Shown: positions 22,082-29,694 of the stretch, in pieces
Position numbering within the stretch: the first letter of the stretch is position 1
Layout of the letters: each line of letters opens with the position of its first letter
Origin: Anabaena sp. UHCC 0187
Lineage (GTDB): Bacteria; Cyanobacteriota; Cyanobacteriia; Cyanobacteriales; Nostocaceae
Length of the DNA: 35,421 nucleotides
Assembly: GCF_009712035.1 (NCBI RefSeq)
Contig: NZ_VILB01000021.1
Span: forward strand, 1-35,421
Direction: 5' to 3'
Program-made: the position numbers and the translations under genes
Notes under the pieces: model-generated
What the model was told of the DNA's origin: nothing
The model's input: the letters and a program-made list of their open reading frames with translations, nothing else
The model's database searches: none

Positions 22082-22600
22082 CTAATATTCAACCAGTGAG
22101 ATAATGGGGACATCAGGTAAATGTTTCCGTCCTTGCAAATCCTGTAGTTCGATGATAAACCCAAACCCTACAAGTTCACAGTCAATCTTTTGTACTAACT
22201 TTGCTGTTGCACTTGCAGTTCCACCAGTAGCAATCAAATCATCCACAATCAGAACCTTGCTACCTGGCACTAAAGCATCCTGATGTACTTCTAATGTATC
22301 TGTACCATACTCTAGTTGATATTCAATAGCATGAACCGCTGCCGGTAACTTGCCTTTTTTACGAACAGGAATAAAACCCGCACCTAATTTATAAGCCACA
22401 GGCGCACCAAAAATGAACCCCCGCGACTCCATGCCAATAATATAATCTACCTGAAGTTCAATTTCAGAGCATTTTTGTGCTAAAAGGTCAATAGTATAAC
22501 GCAATCCCGCTGGATTGCTTAACAGAGTAGTGATATCCCGAAATAAAATTCCCGGCTTCGGAAAATCTGGTATATCACGAATTAGAGATTTTAAATCCAT
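22082..22600 (-). CDS. apt: Adenine phosphoribosyltransferase
   Basis: 172 aa, normal length. It salvages adenine to AMP using PRPP, in the cytoplasm. The opening [19 protein letters not shown] is diagnostic for Apt. MESRGFIFG (57-65) and the KKGKLP flexible loop (81-86) follow, then the PRPP motif [14 protein letters not shown] (116-129). It ends in VSLVEY-like residues as Apt does. The downstream permease gene follows after 42 bp of heptamer repeats, so co-transcription is possible but no functional link is obvious. Confidence 0.97.
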   Translation of the reverse strand: MDLKSLIRDIPDFPKPGILFRDITTLLSNPAGLRYTIDLLAQKCSEIELQVDYIIGMESRGFIFGAPVAYKLGAGFIPVRKKGKLPAAVHAIEYQLEYGTDTLEVHQDALVPGSKVLIVDDLIATGGTASATAKLVQKIDCELVGFGFIIELQDLQGRKHLPDVPIISLVEY

Positions 22601-22884
22601 ATTTGTGAGTAGTCAGTGTTCTTAAAAGAAGCAAAGGGCAAGAGGTAAGAATTTTCCCTAATCCCTGCCAAATCCTACACTATAATGTCATACCCTGGAG
22701 ACTAGACCTTTTGGTTTACCATCCATTGATCATCATCAAGAATTTAAAAATTTAATGTATGTGGGAACATTTGGGTAGAAAAACTAAGTAATGTATATAA
22801 TTGAACTGCCATATCGCGCCGGCGATTAGCAGTGGGAGGATAATGTCAATCACTTTATTGGAAACGCATAAGGTATTTTTTAGA

Positions 22885-23511
22885 ATGAATGTCTCCGCTA
22901 ATGTTACGCCTTTAAACAGCCCAAATTTTGCAGGAACGCCGACGATTTTGGACACTTTACCAGATCCAGCGATTGCTGGCCAGGTATGTCCAGCCAGAAC
23001 TAGATTACAAATAGATTTAATGTTACTAGCCATTGAAGCCTTAGAACTGGGCGGTTCTGAAGCCATCTTGTCCTTTGCTGAAGAATTAGACCTGACAGGA
23101 ATCATCAAAAATCGGGTAAACTTGTGGCGGATGCGAGCCTCTAACCCCATGCGAAGAGCGCATAGTCGCCGCCCTTTAGATATTTTGGAAGCTAAAGCCT
23201 TAGTAGTTATTGCTTGCTACATTGCGCGGCGGTTAACAGTTGTGATTCGGCAACTACTAACCATATATCAACAATTGGCGGAAAAACAGATTCCCCCAGA
23301 ACAAAATTTAAGATTAGCTAATTACCTAGAAAGGTTTAGAACCCATTTTAAAAGTCGGATGAATTCCCGTCGCTCCGGTGTACTAGCATTAACTTCTGAT
23401 GAAAAATTAGATGAACTAGCTATAGAGTTATTAGGAAAATTATTATTCTGTACAGGCACAGCGGGAATGCAGCGGTACTGGATTTCTCTTTTTGACGGTG
23501 AAGTAGAGTAG
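22885..23511 (+). CDS. DUF3038 protein
   Basis: 208 aa from the ATG at 22885. It is a cyanobacterial protein family of unknown function that is usually found directly before a DUF4335 gene, as here (11-nt gap). It is mainly helical and soluble: ARTRLQIDLMLLAIEALELGG, EELDLTGIIKNRVNLWRMR, then ALVVIACYIARRLTVVIRQLL and a C-terminal helical stretch. Other starts are possible: ATG at 22843 has GGAGGA right before it but with only 2-3 nt spacing, and a TTG at 22801 is further up. I chose 22885 (MNVSANVTPLNSP) because AAGG at 22870-22873 is better spaced. No catalytic motif is visible. Confidence 0.8.
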   Translation: MNVSANVTPLNSPNFAGTPTILDTLPDPAIAGQVCPARTRLQIDLMLLAIEALELGGSEAILSFAEELDLTGIIKNRVNLWRMRASNPMRRAHSRRPLDILEAKALVVIACYIARRLTVVIRQLLTIYQQLAEKQIPPEQNLRLANYLERFRTHFKSRMNSRRSGVLALTSDEKLDELAIELLGKLLFCTGTAGMQRYWISLFDGEVE

Positions 23512-23522
23512 AGTAAATAAAA

Positions 23523-24965
23523 ATGAATATCCAACGTAAGTATAGTTTGCCTAATTGTACCCTGCTCCTAGAAGGGTTAAGTGACATGACACGGACTGCT
23601 AACTTTCAAGAACTGCGTCCTGATCTATCCATATTAGTAAATGCAGAATGCTATTTATCTAATTACAATCAACCCATAGGTGGGGGTAGGGAATTTTTTG
23701 AAAGCCTAGTTAGAGCCGTCAGCACCTATGCCCAAGAAGTTTTAAGTAACATCCCCAACAGCCCTCAGAAAAAATTTGCAAATCAAAATCATCAGTCAGA
23801 GTTAGTAGAATTACAAAAAATTGACAGCAACAGACACAGATTAATTGTTCACTCCGAAGTAACAGAAGACAACACCAACCAAGGACAACAATCAACAATT
23901 CAAATAGACTTAAACACAGTCCAGTTATTTGATTTAGTTGAAGCTGTAGATCAGTTTTTTGCTGATAGCCAGACTTTACCAGAATTATCCCTAGAACTAC
24001 ACCCAGTTACTCGCAGCTATGGTGGTTCAAATCAAGTTATACTCAAACAAGCAATCCCCGCTACCGTAGGCATATCCAGTCTAGCCGTAGCTGCATTAGC
24101 TTTTAGCCTCATTCCTGCTCCCCAAATCCGTACACCGGATAGCTTGCGTAGTGAAGCCATAGTCAAACCAGAGGAACAATCCAGCACTTCCATACCCACA
24201 ACCACACCTCAACCTTCAGCCTCGGTAACACCCACAGCAGCAGCCACACCTACAGAAACAGCCATACCCATCACAGTTAAAGATGTAGAAGCACTTTTAA
24301 AGACAGTTCCAGAAATAACAGATCCATCTCAGTTACGGGCATTAAATCGCCAAGTTTATAATCAAATTCATCCAGTTTGGACAAATCGCTCAGAATTACC
24401 AGAGGATTTAGTTTATCGTTTAGGTGTTGCCGCCGACGGGAGTATCATTGGTTATAAAGCAGTCAATCAAAAAGCCAGTGACGCTATCGAAAAAACACCA
24501 CTGCCAAAACTGCTCTATAATCCTGCTAATCGCAACCCGAATGAACCCATTGCTCAATTCAAAGTCGTCTTTACTCAAAAAGGTATTTTAGAAATTAGTC
24601 CTTGGGGAGGATACGCTAAAACACCAGAAGTGACTGGCAAAAAAATTACTGATACCAGTCAAATCAAAGATCTAAATCAAAAGCTGTATAGTACAATTCG
24701 TCAAAATTGGAGTGTTAGTCCCACCTTTGCCAGCGATTTGAAATATCGAGTAGCGGTGAATAAAGAAGGTGTGATTGCTGACTATGAACCACTCAACCAA
24801 GTTGCTTTTGATTATTTTAAGGAAACACCTCTTCCCCAGATGTTTCAAGCGATTTATGGCTCAAATGTAGCTGCACCCGATAACAAAGAACCCTTGGCTC
24901 ACTTTCAAGTAGTATTTACACCTAAAGGTGAATTAGAAGTCACCCATTGGAAAGGATACAAATAG
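23523..24965 (+). CDS. DUF4335 membrane protein with duplicated C-terminal domain
   Basis: 480 aa. Residues 1-165 are the DUF4335 region (RKYSLPNCTLLLEGLSD start). About 178-200 is a single transmembrane helix. About 203-250 is a Thr/Pro/Ala-rich linker. Two repeats follow, 264-364 and 375-480: each runs ITD-SQ-LN-Y (264-280 and 375-390), DLKYRVAV-like strand, TPLPKL/TPLPQM, and a closing FKVVFTQKG / FQVVFTPKG strand. The repeated unit has no name that I know. With the helix, the duplicated half probably lies on the other side of the membrane from the N-terminal domain. It forms a two-gene unit with the DUF3038 gene 11 nt upstream. Function is unknown. Confidence 0.85.
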   Translation: MNIQRKYSLPNCTLLLEGLSDMTRTANFQELRPDLSILVNAECYLSNYNQPIGGGREFFESLVRAVSTYAQEVLSNIPNSPQKKFANQNHQSELVELQKIDSNRHRLIVHSEVTEDNTNQGQQSTIQIDLNTVQLFDLVEAVDQFFADSQTLPELSLELHPVTRSYGGSNQVILKQAIPATVGISSLAVAALAFSLIPAPQIRTPDSLRSEAIVKPEEQSSTSIPTTTPQPSASVTPTAAATPTETAIPITVKDVEALLKTVPEITDPSQLRALNRQVYNQIHPVWTNRSELPEDLVYRLGVAADGSIIGYKAVNQKASDAIEKTPLPKLLYNPANRNPNEPIAQFKVVFTQKGILEISPWGGYAKTPEVTGKKITDTSQIKDLNQKLYSTIRQNWSVSPTFASDLKYRVAVNKEGVIADYEPLNQVAFDYFKETPLPQMFQAIYGSNVAAPDNKEPLAHFQVVFTPKGELEVTHWKGYK

Positions 24966-25028
24966 TTAAGGCTTGCGGAAAACATTCTGTTAACTTCATA
25001 AGAAATAACGAAGGGTGCGGAAACCACT

Positions 25029-25061
25029 TTACCAGCAAACTTATTGATTAATTGCTGGTAA
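25029..25061. terminator. Hairpin between convergent genes
   Basis: TTACCAGCAA (25029-25038) pairs perfectly with TTGCTGGTAA (25052-25061) across a 13-nt loop, between the ends of the DUF4335 gene and the nuclease gene. No strong T run on either side. Confidence 0.5.
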
Positions 25062-25106
25062 ATATTCATCCATAATGATGAAAAGTGCTATTCCTGCTTC
25101 TTTAAA

Positions 25107-25976
25107 CTAAGAAGACCTGGGAGAAGAGTGAGGTTTAGTAATTGGCATCGAATAAGATTTTGGTAATTTTAAATCAGCGAATTCACAGATAGAACTAAAA
25201 GCACAAAAACGGCAATGGTTGCCGGGATTTGGGGGAAATATTTGACTGAAGTTGCTATTTTTAGCTTCATATTGTTGTAAATCTTCCTGATGTTGATGGG
25301 CAATATTAGCCAATTCAGATTCTAAAGATTTAAATTCACTATTACTAATAGTAATTAATTCCGATTTTTTGCAAATTTCCAAATTATAAAAAGAGGCAAC
25401 TGCGGGTTTACCAGGATAAAGATAACGGGCTGCCAGTAAATAAACCAATGCTTGTCTGTGGTCAAAAGCCGATCTACCAGTTTTAAAATCTAAAATATGT
25501 AAGGTGCTATCAGATTCAATAAATATACAGTCCATAGCGGCATATAACCGAAAGCAATAATCTTGTTTTTCAATCACAATCGGTTTAGGAAAACCTTCAT
25601 CACCCGCAGTCAGTTCCAGAATCCGCTTACCTAATAATAAAGGGGCATTTTGATATTTTCGTAAAATTTGCAATACTCGATATTTAACAGTTTCATGAGT
25701 TTGACTCAATCCCAATAACCGGGCAACTTTTTCCACACCATCAACCTGAGTTAACCATTGAAGATGACGATGAAACTCATATACACCTTTTTGGGCGAGA
25801 ATCCCAATCCGCTGGGGTGGGGTAGCTGTTGCTAATAAAGCCTTGACTTGTGGTTCATGTTGTCGGGCTTTAATAAACCCTCTTCTCATTTGGCAATGCC
25901 AATGTTCCTGTCCCCGGCTGGGGGCAAATAACGACCAAAGGTGGTAACTAACAAAGGGTCTATCGGGGGTTGACAT
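25107..25976 (-). CDS. PD-(D/E)XK nuclease with Fe-S-type cysteines (Cas4/AddB-like)
   Basis: 289 aa. Nuclease-fold residues are visible: AAMD149 (acidic metal ligand), LHILD163-F-K165-TG (the DxK of motif II/III) and Q175 in HRQALVYLLAARY, as in RecB-type nucleases. Four cysteines fit the split Fe-S arrangement of Cas4, AddB and Exo5: C28 in the N-terminal HWHCQMRR, then C255-x2-C258-x5-C264 near the C-terminus. So it is probably a 4Fe-4S-bearing DNA exonuclease. No CRISPR array or cas gene is seen in the window and no AddA/RecB helicase, so a role in repair is more likely than in CRISPR adaptation. It stands alone, diverging from the phosphohexomutase gene. Confidence 0.85.
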   Translation of the reverse strand: MSTPDRPFVSYHLWSLFAPSRGQEHWHCQMRRGFIKARQHEPQVKALLATATPPQRIGILAQKGVYEFHRHLQWLTQVDGVEKVARLLGLSQTHETVKYRVLQILRKYQNAPLLLGKRILELTAGDEGFPKPIVIEKQDYCFRLYAAMDCIFIESDSTLHILDFKTGRSAFDHRQALVYLLAARYLYPGKPAVASFYNLEICKKSELITISNSEFKSLESELANIAHQHQEDLQQYEAKNSNFSQIFPPNPGNHCRFCAFSSICEFADLKLPKSYSMPITKPHSSPRSS

Positions 25977-26106
25977 CTGCTCAGTAGAGTGAGAGAAATT
26001 ACCTTGGGGATACTTGCGGCTTAGTGGCTATTCCACAGGTTTGCGGGATGCTTCCTAATAGTAAATAAGTAAATAGCAATAATAATGCACGGGAGAGAGT
26101 GGCAAT

Positions 26107-27534
26107 ATGAGTAACCCTAGCAATTCCGGTAAGATAAAGTTTGGTACTGATGGATGGCGCGGAATTATTGCTGATGATTTTACTTTTCCTAATGTGCGGA
26201 AAGTAACTAGAGCGATCGCTAGTTATCTGGAAACTGCCTATAGTAAGGACAAACCTGTTTTAATTGCCTACGATACTAGGTTTTTAGCTGACGAGTTCGC
26301 CCGGACATCTGCCGCAGTTTTGGCAGATTTGGGCTGGAATGTGAAAATTACTGATCGGGATTGTCCCACCCCAGTAATTGCCTACAATGCCCGGCTGCTG
26401 AATTCCGCAGGGGCTTTGATGTTTACTGCTAGTCATAATCCTGCACCTTATTGTGGGATTAAATATATACCCGATTATGCGGGTCCGGCGACTCCAGAAA
26501 TTACTGATACCATTGTCGCTAATATAGAAATGGCATCGGACGAGTTACCTGGAAGTAACCCATCTGGTTCAATTTCTACTTTTAATCCTAAGCCCGATTA
26601 TCTGAATTTTATCTACACCTTGCTAGATGTGGAAAAAATTAGAAGTGCGAATTTAAAGGTTAAGTATGATGCCCTTTATTCTACCTCCCGTGGCTATTTA
26701 GATGAAGTCTTGCAACACTGTGGTTGTCAATTAGAAAGTTTCCACGATTGGCGAGATGTGCTGTTTGGGGGTGGTATGCCTGAACCCAAAGGGGAACAGT
26801 TGGTGGAGTTGGTGGAAGCTGTGAAAGCTGATCAGGCTGATTTGGGTTTGGCTACCGATGGTGATAGCGATCGCTTTGGTATTGTTGATGAACAAGGTAA
26901 TGTTCTGACTCCCAATACAGTGCTGTTAGTTCTAGCACGGCATTTGATTAAAAACAAGGGTAAAAGCGGTGCGATCGTTCGGACTGTGGCAACTACGCAC
27001 TTATTAGATAATTTTGCTGCTAAGTATGGCTTGCAAATTTATGAAACTGCGGTGGGTTTTAAATACATTGGTGAGAAAATGCGGGAAACCGCTGTTTTGA
27101 TTGGTGGAGAAGAATCCGGTGGTTTGAGTATCATTGGGCATATTCCTGAAAAAGATGGGGTTTTAGCAGATATGCTAGTAGCTGAGGCGATCGCTTATGA
27201 AGGTAAGCCTTTGAGTCAGTTGGTACAGGAAGCTATTGCTGAAGCTGATGGGCCTTTGTATAACAATCGCTTGGATTTACACCTCACGGAAGATCACAAA
27301 GTTGCCGTGATTGATTCTTACACCCAAAATCCGCCTTCTGTAGTGGCAGGAATCAAGGTGAAAGAGGTGGGAAGGAAAGATGGTATTAAACTGTATTTGG
27401 AAGAGGGTAGCTGGGTGTTGCTGCGTCCTTCTGGGACAGAACCTTTGGTGAGAGTGTACATGGAAACTAACTCACCGGAAAAACTTAGCCAGATTGCAAA
27501 ATTCATGGAAGCTGAAATTGCTAAGTTAGGATAA
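26107..27534 (+). CDS. Phosphoglucomutase/phosphomannomutase family protein
   Basis: 475 aa alpha-D-phosphohexomutase. The four signature regions are intact: phosphoserine S109 in MFTASHNPAPYCGIK, metal-binding D251-x-D253-x-D255-R, sugar-binding GGEESGG (333-339), and phosphate-binding R440-PSGTEP446. The N-terminus reads KFGTDGWRGIIADDF. Substrate (glucose-1-P, mannose-1-P or glucosamine-1-P) cannot be fixed from motifs; the GEESGG loop suggests glucose/mannose type rather than GlmM. It is preceded by HIP1-containing DNA and carries several HIP1 sites, as expected of a core gene. A LapA-domain gene follows on the same strand. Confidence 0.94.
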   Translation: MSNPSNSGKIKFGTDGWRGIIADDFTFPNVRKVTRAIASYLETAYSKDKPVLIAYDTRFLADEFARTSAAVLADLGWNVKITDRDCPTPVIAYNARLLNSAGALMFTASHNPAPYCGIKYIPDYAGPATPEITDTIVANIEMASDELPGSNPSGSISTFNPKPDYLNFIYTLLDVEKIRSANLKVKYDALYSTSRGYLDEVLQHCGCQLESFHDWRDVLFGGGMPEPKGEQLVELVEAVKADQADLGLATDGDSDRFGIVDEQGNVLTPNTVLLVLARHLIKNKGKSGAIVRTVATTHLLDNFAAKYGLQIYETAVGFKYIGEKMRETAVLIGGEESGGLSIIGHIPEKDGVLADMLVAEAIAYEGKPLSQLVQEAIAEADGPLYNNRLDLHLTEDHKVAVIDSYTQNPPSVVAGIKVKEVGRKDGIKLYLEEGSWVLLRPSGTEPLVRVYMETNSPEKLSQIAKFMEAEIAKLG

Positions 27535-27548
27535 AACCCCACCCCTAA

Positions 27549-27572
27549 CCCCTCCCCGCTTGCGAGGAGGGG
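27549..27572. repeat. CCCCTCC-CGCTTGCG palindrome, copy 2
   Basis: CCCCTCCCCG, CTTG loop, CGAGGAGGGG with a single C.A mismatch; same element class as 20495-20520. It lies right after the phosphohexomutase stop and may terminate it. Read in frame from a TTG at 27560 it produces a false extension of the next gene. Confidence 0.7.
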
Positions 27573-27592
27573 AATTATCTTTATTTAAAGTT

Positions 27593-27868
27593 ATGATTTT
27601 GAAAATATTGGCGAATTTTTTAATATTACTAATTATAGCTATTTGGGTAGTGGCGATCGCTCTCATTTCTGTGCAAAATGCTACTCCTGTATCTTTACGG
27701 TTTTTGGGTTTTCAATCAATCCAAATTCCCTTTGGTTTGATATTGGCTTTTAGTGTGGCTGTGGGTTTGTTAGGTACAGCCGTTTTACAACCTCTCTGGG
27801 GGTTGGGAGAGTCACAATCTAGAGTAGATGAGGATGCAGAGTTTTTTGTTGATGATGAGGATTTTTAG
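27593..27868 (+). CDS. LapA-domain (DUF1049) small membrane protein
   Basis: 91 aa from the ATG at 27593. Two hydrophobic segments (about 4-26 and 42-62) flank the conserved middle SVQNATPVSLRFLGFQSIQIP that marks LapA/DUF1049 proteins; the last 20 residues are acidic (VDEDAEFFVDDEDF). In proteobacteria LapA helps in lipopolysaccharide assembly; the role of the cyanobacterial relatives is not known to me. The upstream TTG start at 27560 was rejected because it lies in a dispersed palindrome. It carries a HIP1 site at the end of its first helix. Confidence 0.85.
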   Translation: MILKILANFLILLIIAIWVVAIALISVQNATPVSLRFLGFQSIQIPFGLILAFSVAVGLLGTAVLQPLWGLGESQSRVDEDAEFFVDDEDF

Positions 27869-27877
27869 AAGTTTTTA

Positions 27878-27940
27878 GATCCCCGACTTCTTTGATAAAT
27901 TTTGTTATTTATCAAATTGAATTTGTAGAAGTCGGGGATC
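27878..27940 (+). terminator. Double palindrome after the LapA-domain gene
   Basis: Outer arms GATCCCCGACTTCT (27878-27891) and AGAAGTCGGGGATC (27927-27940) are perfect complements. Inside them TTTGATAAAT (27891-27900) pairs with ATTTATCAAA (27907-27916). TTAATTTTGG follows. It can end the LapA transcript and belongs to the same dispersed class as 19701-19731, with an inner palindrome inserted in the loop. Confidence 0.75.
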
Positions 27941-28003
27941 TTAATTTTGGGTTTTTCTCACGGAAAGACGCAAATAGAAAGAGATAAAAGATAGCCCACT
28001 TAA

Positions 28004-28393
28004 TTAACTTTCATTCCGACTTAACCAAGTTACTAAATCAGAGATTTCTGAAAAATCTAACAATGAGTCTGCTAAATCATCTAACTTTTCAATGGTTAAC
28101 ATTCTGATGCTATTAAGTAATGATGAATCTATTTCTCCAAAACGGCGATTAAGCAAACGGATAATCGTCCGTTGCTCACCTTTTTGCAAAATATCCTGAT
28201 AAATTACTGATTCTTGCATAATTTCCTCGCTTAACAATTGACGAATCAAGTTTTTCTCAAACCGTAAACCGGCTAAAATCTCTGTATAAGCTGCAATATC
28301 TTGTTGAGTCTCTCTATCTGAAATTTTAGCAACATTTTCAGAAACTTGCGATAACAGGCTTTGGGGCGAATTTGTGCGGGTTAACGGTGCTAG
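28004..28393 (-). pseudogene. C-terminal remnant of an Rpn/PD-(D/E)XK-type nuclease with DUF4351 end
   Basis: About 130 residues read as the C-terminal half of the Rpn-family (recombination-promoting nuclease/putative transposase) proteins common in cyanobacteria. LAPLTRTNSP, RETQQDIAAYTEILAGLRFEKNLIRQL and IMQESVIYQDILQKGEQR come first, then the DUF4351-like end (RTIIRLLNRRFGEIDSSLLNSIRMLTIEKLDDL). The nuclease half is missing: upstream of about 28393 the frame runs into a dispersed palindrome (28418-28443) and has only a TTG start at 28480. The linker between the two halves also looks shortened, since the usual residues after GEQR are absent. So it is a decayed gene fragment. Just upstream on the same strand is the cyanophycinase-like gene. 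Confidence 0.8.
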
Positions 28394-28417
28394 GTTAATT
28401 GGGAAATGAAAGAAAAA

Positions 28418-28443
28418 TAGAGACGTTTCATAAAACATCTCTA
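28418..28443. repeat. TAGAGRCGTT palindrome, copy 2
   Basis: TAGAGACGTT, 6 nt, AACATCTCTA; 22 of 26 bases match the copy at 12307-12332. It lies at the broken 5' end of the Rpn-type remnant, which may mark the point of insertion or deletion. Confidence 0.7.
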
Positions 28444-28483
28444 CAAAAATTCTAGAAGATACACATTTAAAGTCACTCAATAT

Positions 28484-29530
28484 CTAATAAGGATCTGAGT
28501 CAAATCTTCCCCGCTTCACACTTCTGAGATAATAACCTCGTGAAGGTAGTTTATTTAAATCGAATGTATCACCTCTAGGAACTCGCCAAATTTTATAGTC
28601 GTGATAGGTGAGAGGACTACCTTTTTCACAAATTTCTGGAGGATGATCTCCTAAGACAAAATATGCTGAACCTTTACCCATAACTTTAGCAATACCGTAT
28701 TTATCAACCAGTAAAGATGTCTCTTCACTAATTGCTATTCCTAACGCTTTTGAAGATACACCATCTTGAATTTGTCTAGCAATAAAAACCATAATTCTTC
28801 CCATTCTTTTGCGTTCATCGAAATGAGTATCAATGATAGTTCCGCGCAAATATTTCCACTGAAAAAAGTTATAGGTAAAGGTAATATTCCCGTAGGGATC
28901 ATCAAGGGCTTCATGAGTTTCAATGCTATCGTCACAAGCACAGGAATCATAAACATATTCACTTTGAATCATCGCCCCGGCACTTGTACCACCAATAGCC
29001 CCACCTTTATCGTAAACTGACTTGATAGCAACTTCTAACTTAGTGTTTTTCCAGTGGCGAATATATTCACATTGATCACCACCAGCAAAGAAAATTACAC
29101 CAGCATTTCTGACTTTATCAAAAATATCGGTTCTATTTGCTTCTTGGCGATTCCGAATGATGAGAGTTTCTACATATTTGACACCTCTCATGCGATAAAT
29201 TAGTTGATTATAATCATCGCTACCAGCAGCACGAATTACTAAAACATTAACTTTATTGTCGCTGTTACTACCTCCCCTGACTTGATTAATCATCCACTGA
29301 ATAGCGTCATCAACATCAGTACCACCACCACCTAAATTATGAACAGGACCAGCTAGTTTAGGTAGTTTATAAGCTGGTTCAGATGTAGGGGGCTGGATAT
29401 CGCTGATGATATCCTTAAAGAACCGCTTTAACTTGGCTGTTAAACGATCTATGATTCGGTTTACCATCCTCAACAAGGTATTTGTTGCATTCTGCAAACG
29501 CCTGGATATACTTAGGAATGCCTTTGTCAT
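28484..29530 (-). CDS. Cyanophycinase-like S51 family peptidase
   Basis: 348 aa. The nucleophile elbow GGTSAGAM with S183, FFAGGDQ (147-153), THFDER with H236, and ISEET near 268-271 follow the pattern of the S51 serine peptidases (catalytic Ser, His, Glu) that include cyanophycinase. Cyanophycinase breaks the arginine-aspartate storage polymer cyanophycin into dipeptides. This protein differs from ordinary CphB: it has about 60 extra N-terminal basic/amphipathic residues (LLRMVNRIIDRLTAKLKRF), a glycine-rich HNLGGGGTD start to the domain, and C196/C198/C199-like cysteines after the nucleophile (DSCACD). So it may be a second, divergent S51 enzyme rather than CphB; its substrate is not established. 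It is not next to cyanophycin synthetase. Confidence 0.82.
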   Translation of the reverse strand: MTKAFLSISRRLQNATNTLLRMVNRIIDRLTAKLKRFFKDIISDIQPPTSEPAYKLPKLAGPVHNLGGGGTDVDDAIQWMINQVRGGSNSDNKVNVLVIRAAGSDDYNQLIYRMRGVKYVETLIIRNRQEANRTDIFDKVRNAGVIFFAGGDQCEYIRHWKNTKLEVAIKSVYDKGGAIGGTSAGAMIQSEYVYDSCACDDSIETHEALDDPYGNITFTYNFFQWKYLRGTIIDTHFDERKRMGRIMVFIARQIQDGVSSKALGIAISEETSLLVDKYGIAKVMGKGSAYFVLGDHPPEICEKGSPLTYHDYKIWRVPRGDTFDLNKLPSRGYYLRSVKRGRFDSDPY

Positions 29531-29633
29531 ATTAAAATCTTGTCAAGCAAACAGCAATCATTTCTAACTCTCGCATTTCTAAGGGTTAAATTCCCAGCGT
29601 ACAGGGTTTGTACTGTTTTTCACGGCCAATAAT

Positions 29634-29665
29634 CAGAGTAGTCTTTAATTCTCATTGGTACTCTG
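29634..29665 (-). terminator. Weak hairpin downstream of the GT4 gene
   Basis: CAGAGTA (29634-29640) pairs with TACTCTG (29659-29665) across an 18-nt loop in the 164-bp gap after the glycosyltransferase gene. The large loop and lack of a U tract make this weak. Confidence 0.3.
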
Positions 29666-29694
29666 GGAAAATCTCATTTTTATGCCGTTTTTGA

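Noticed and set aside
28393-28480. Upstream 29 codons of the Rpn-type fragment as a real N-terminus
   Set aside because: They begin at TTG without SD and run through a dispersed palindrome, so they do not belong to the original gene.
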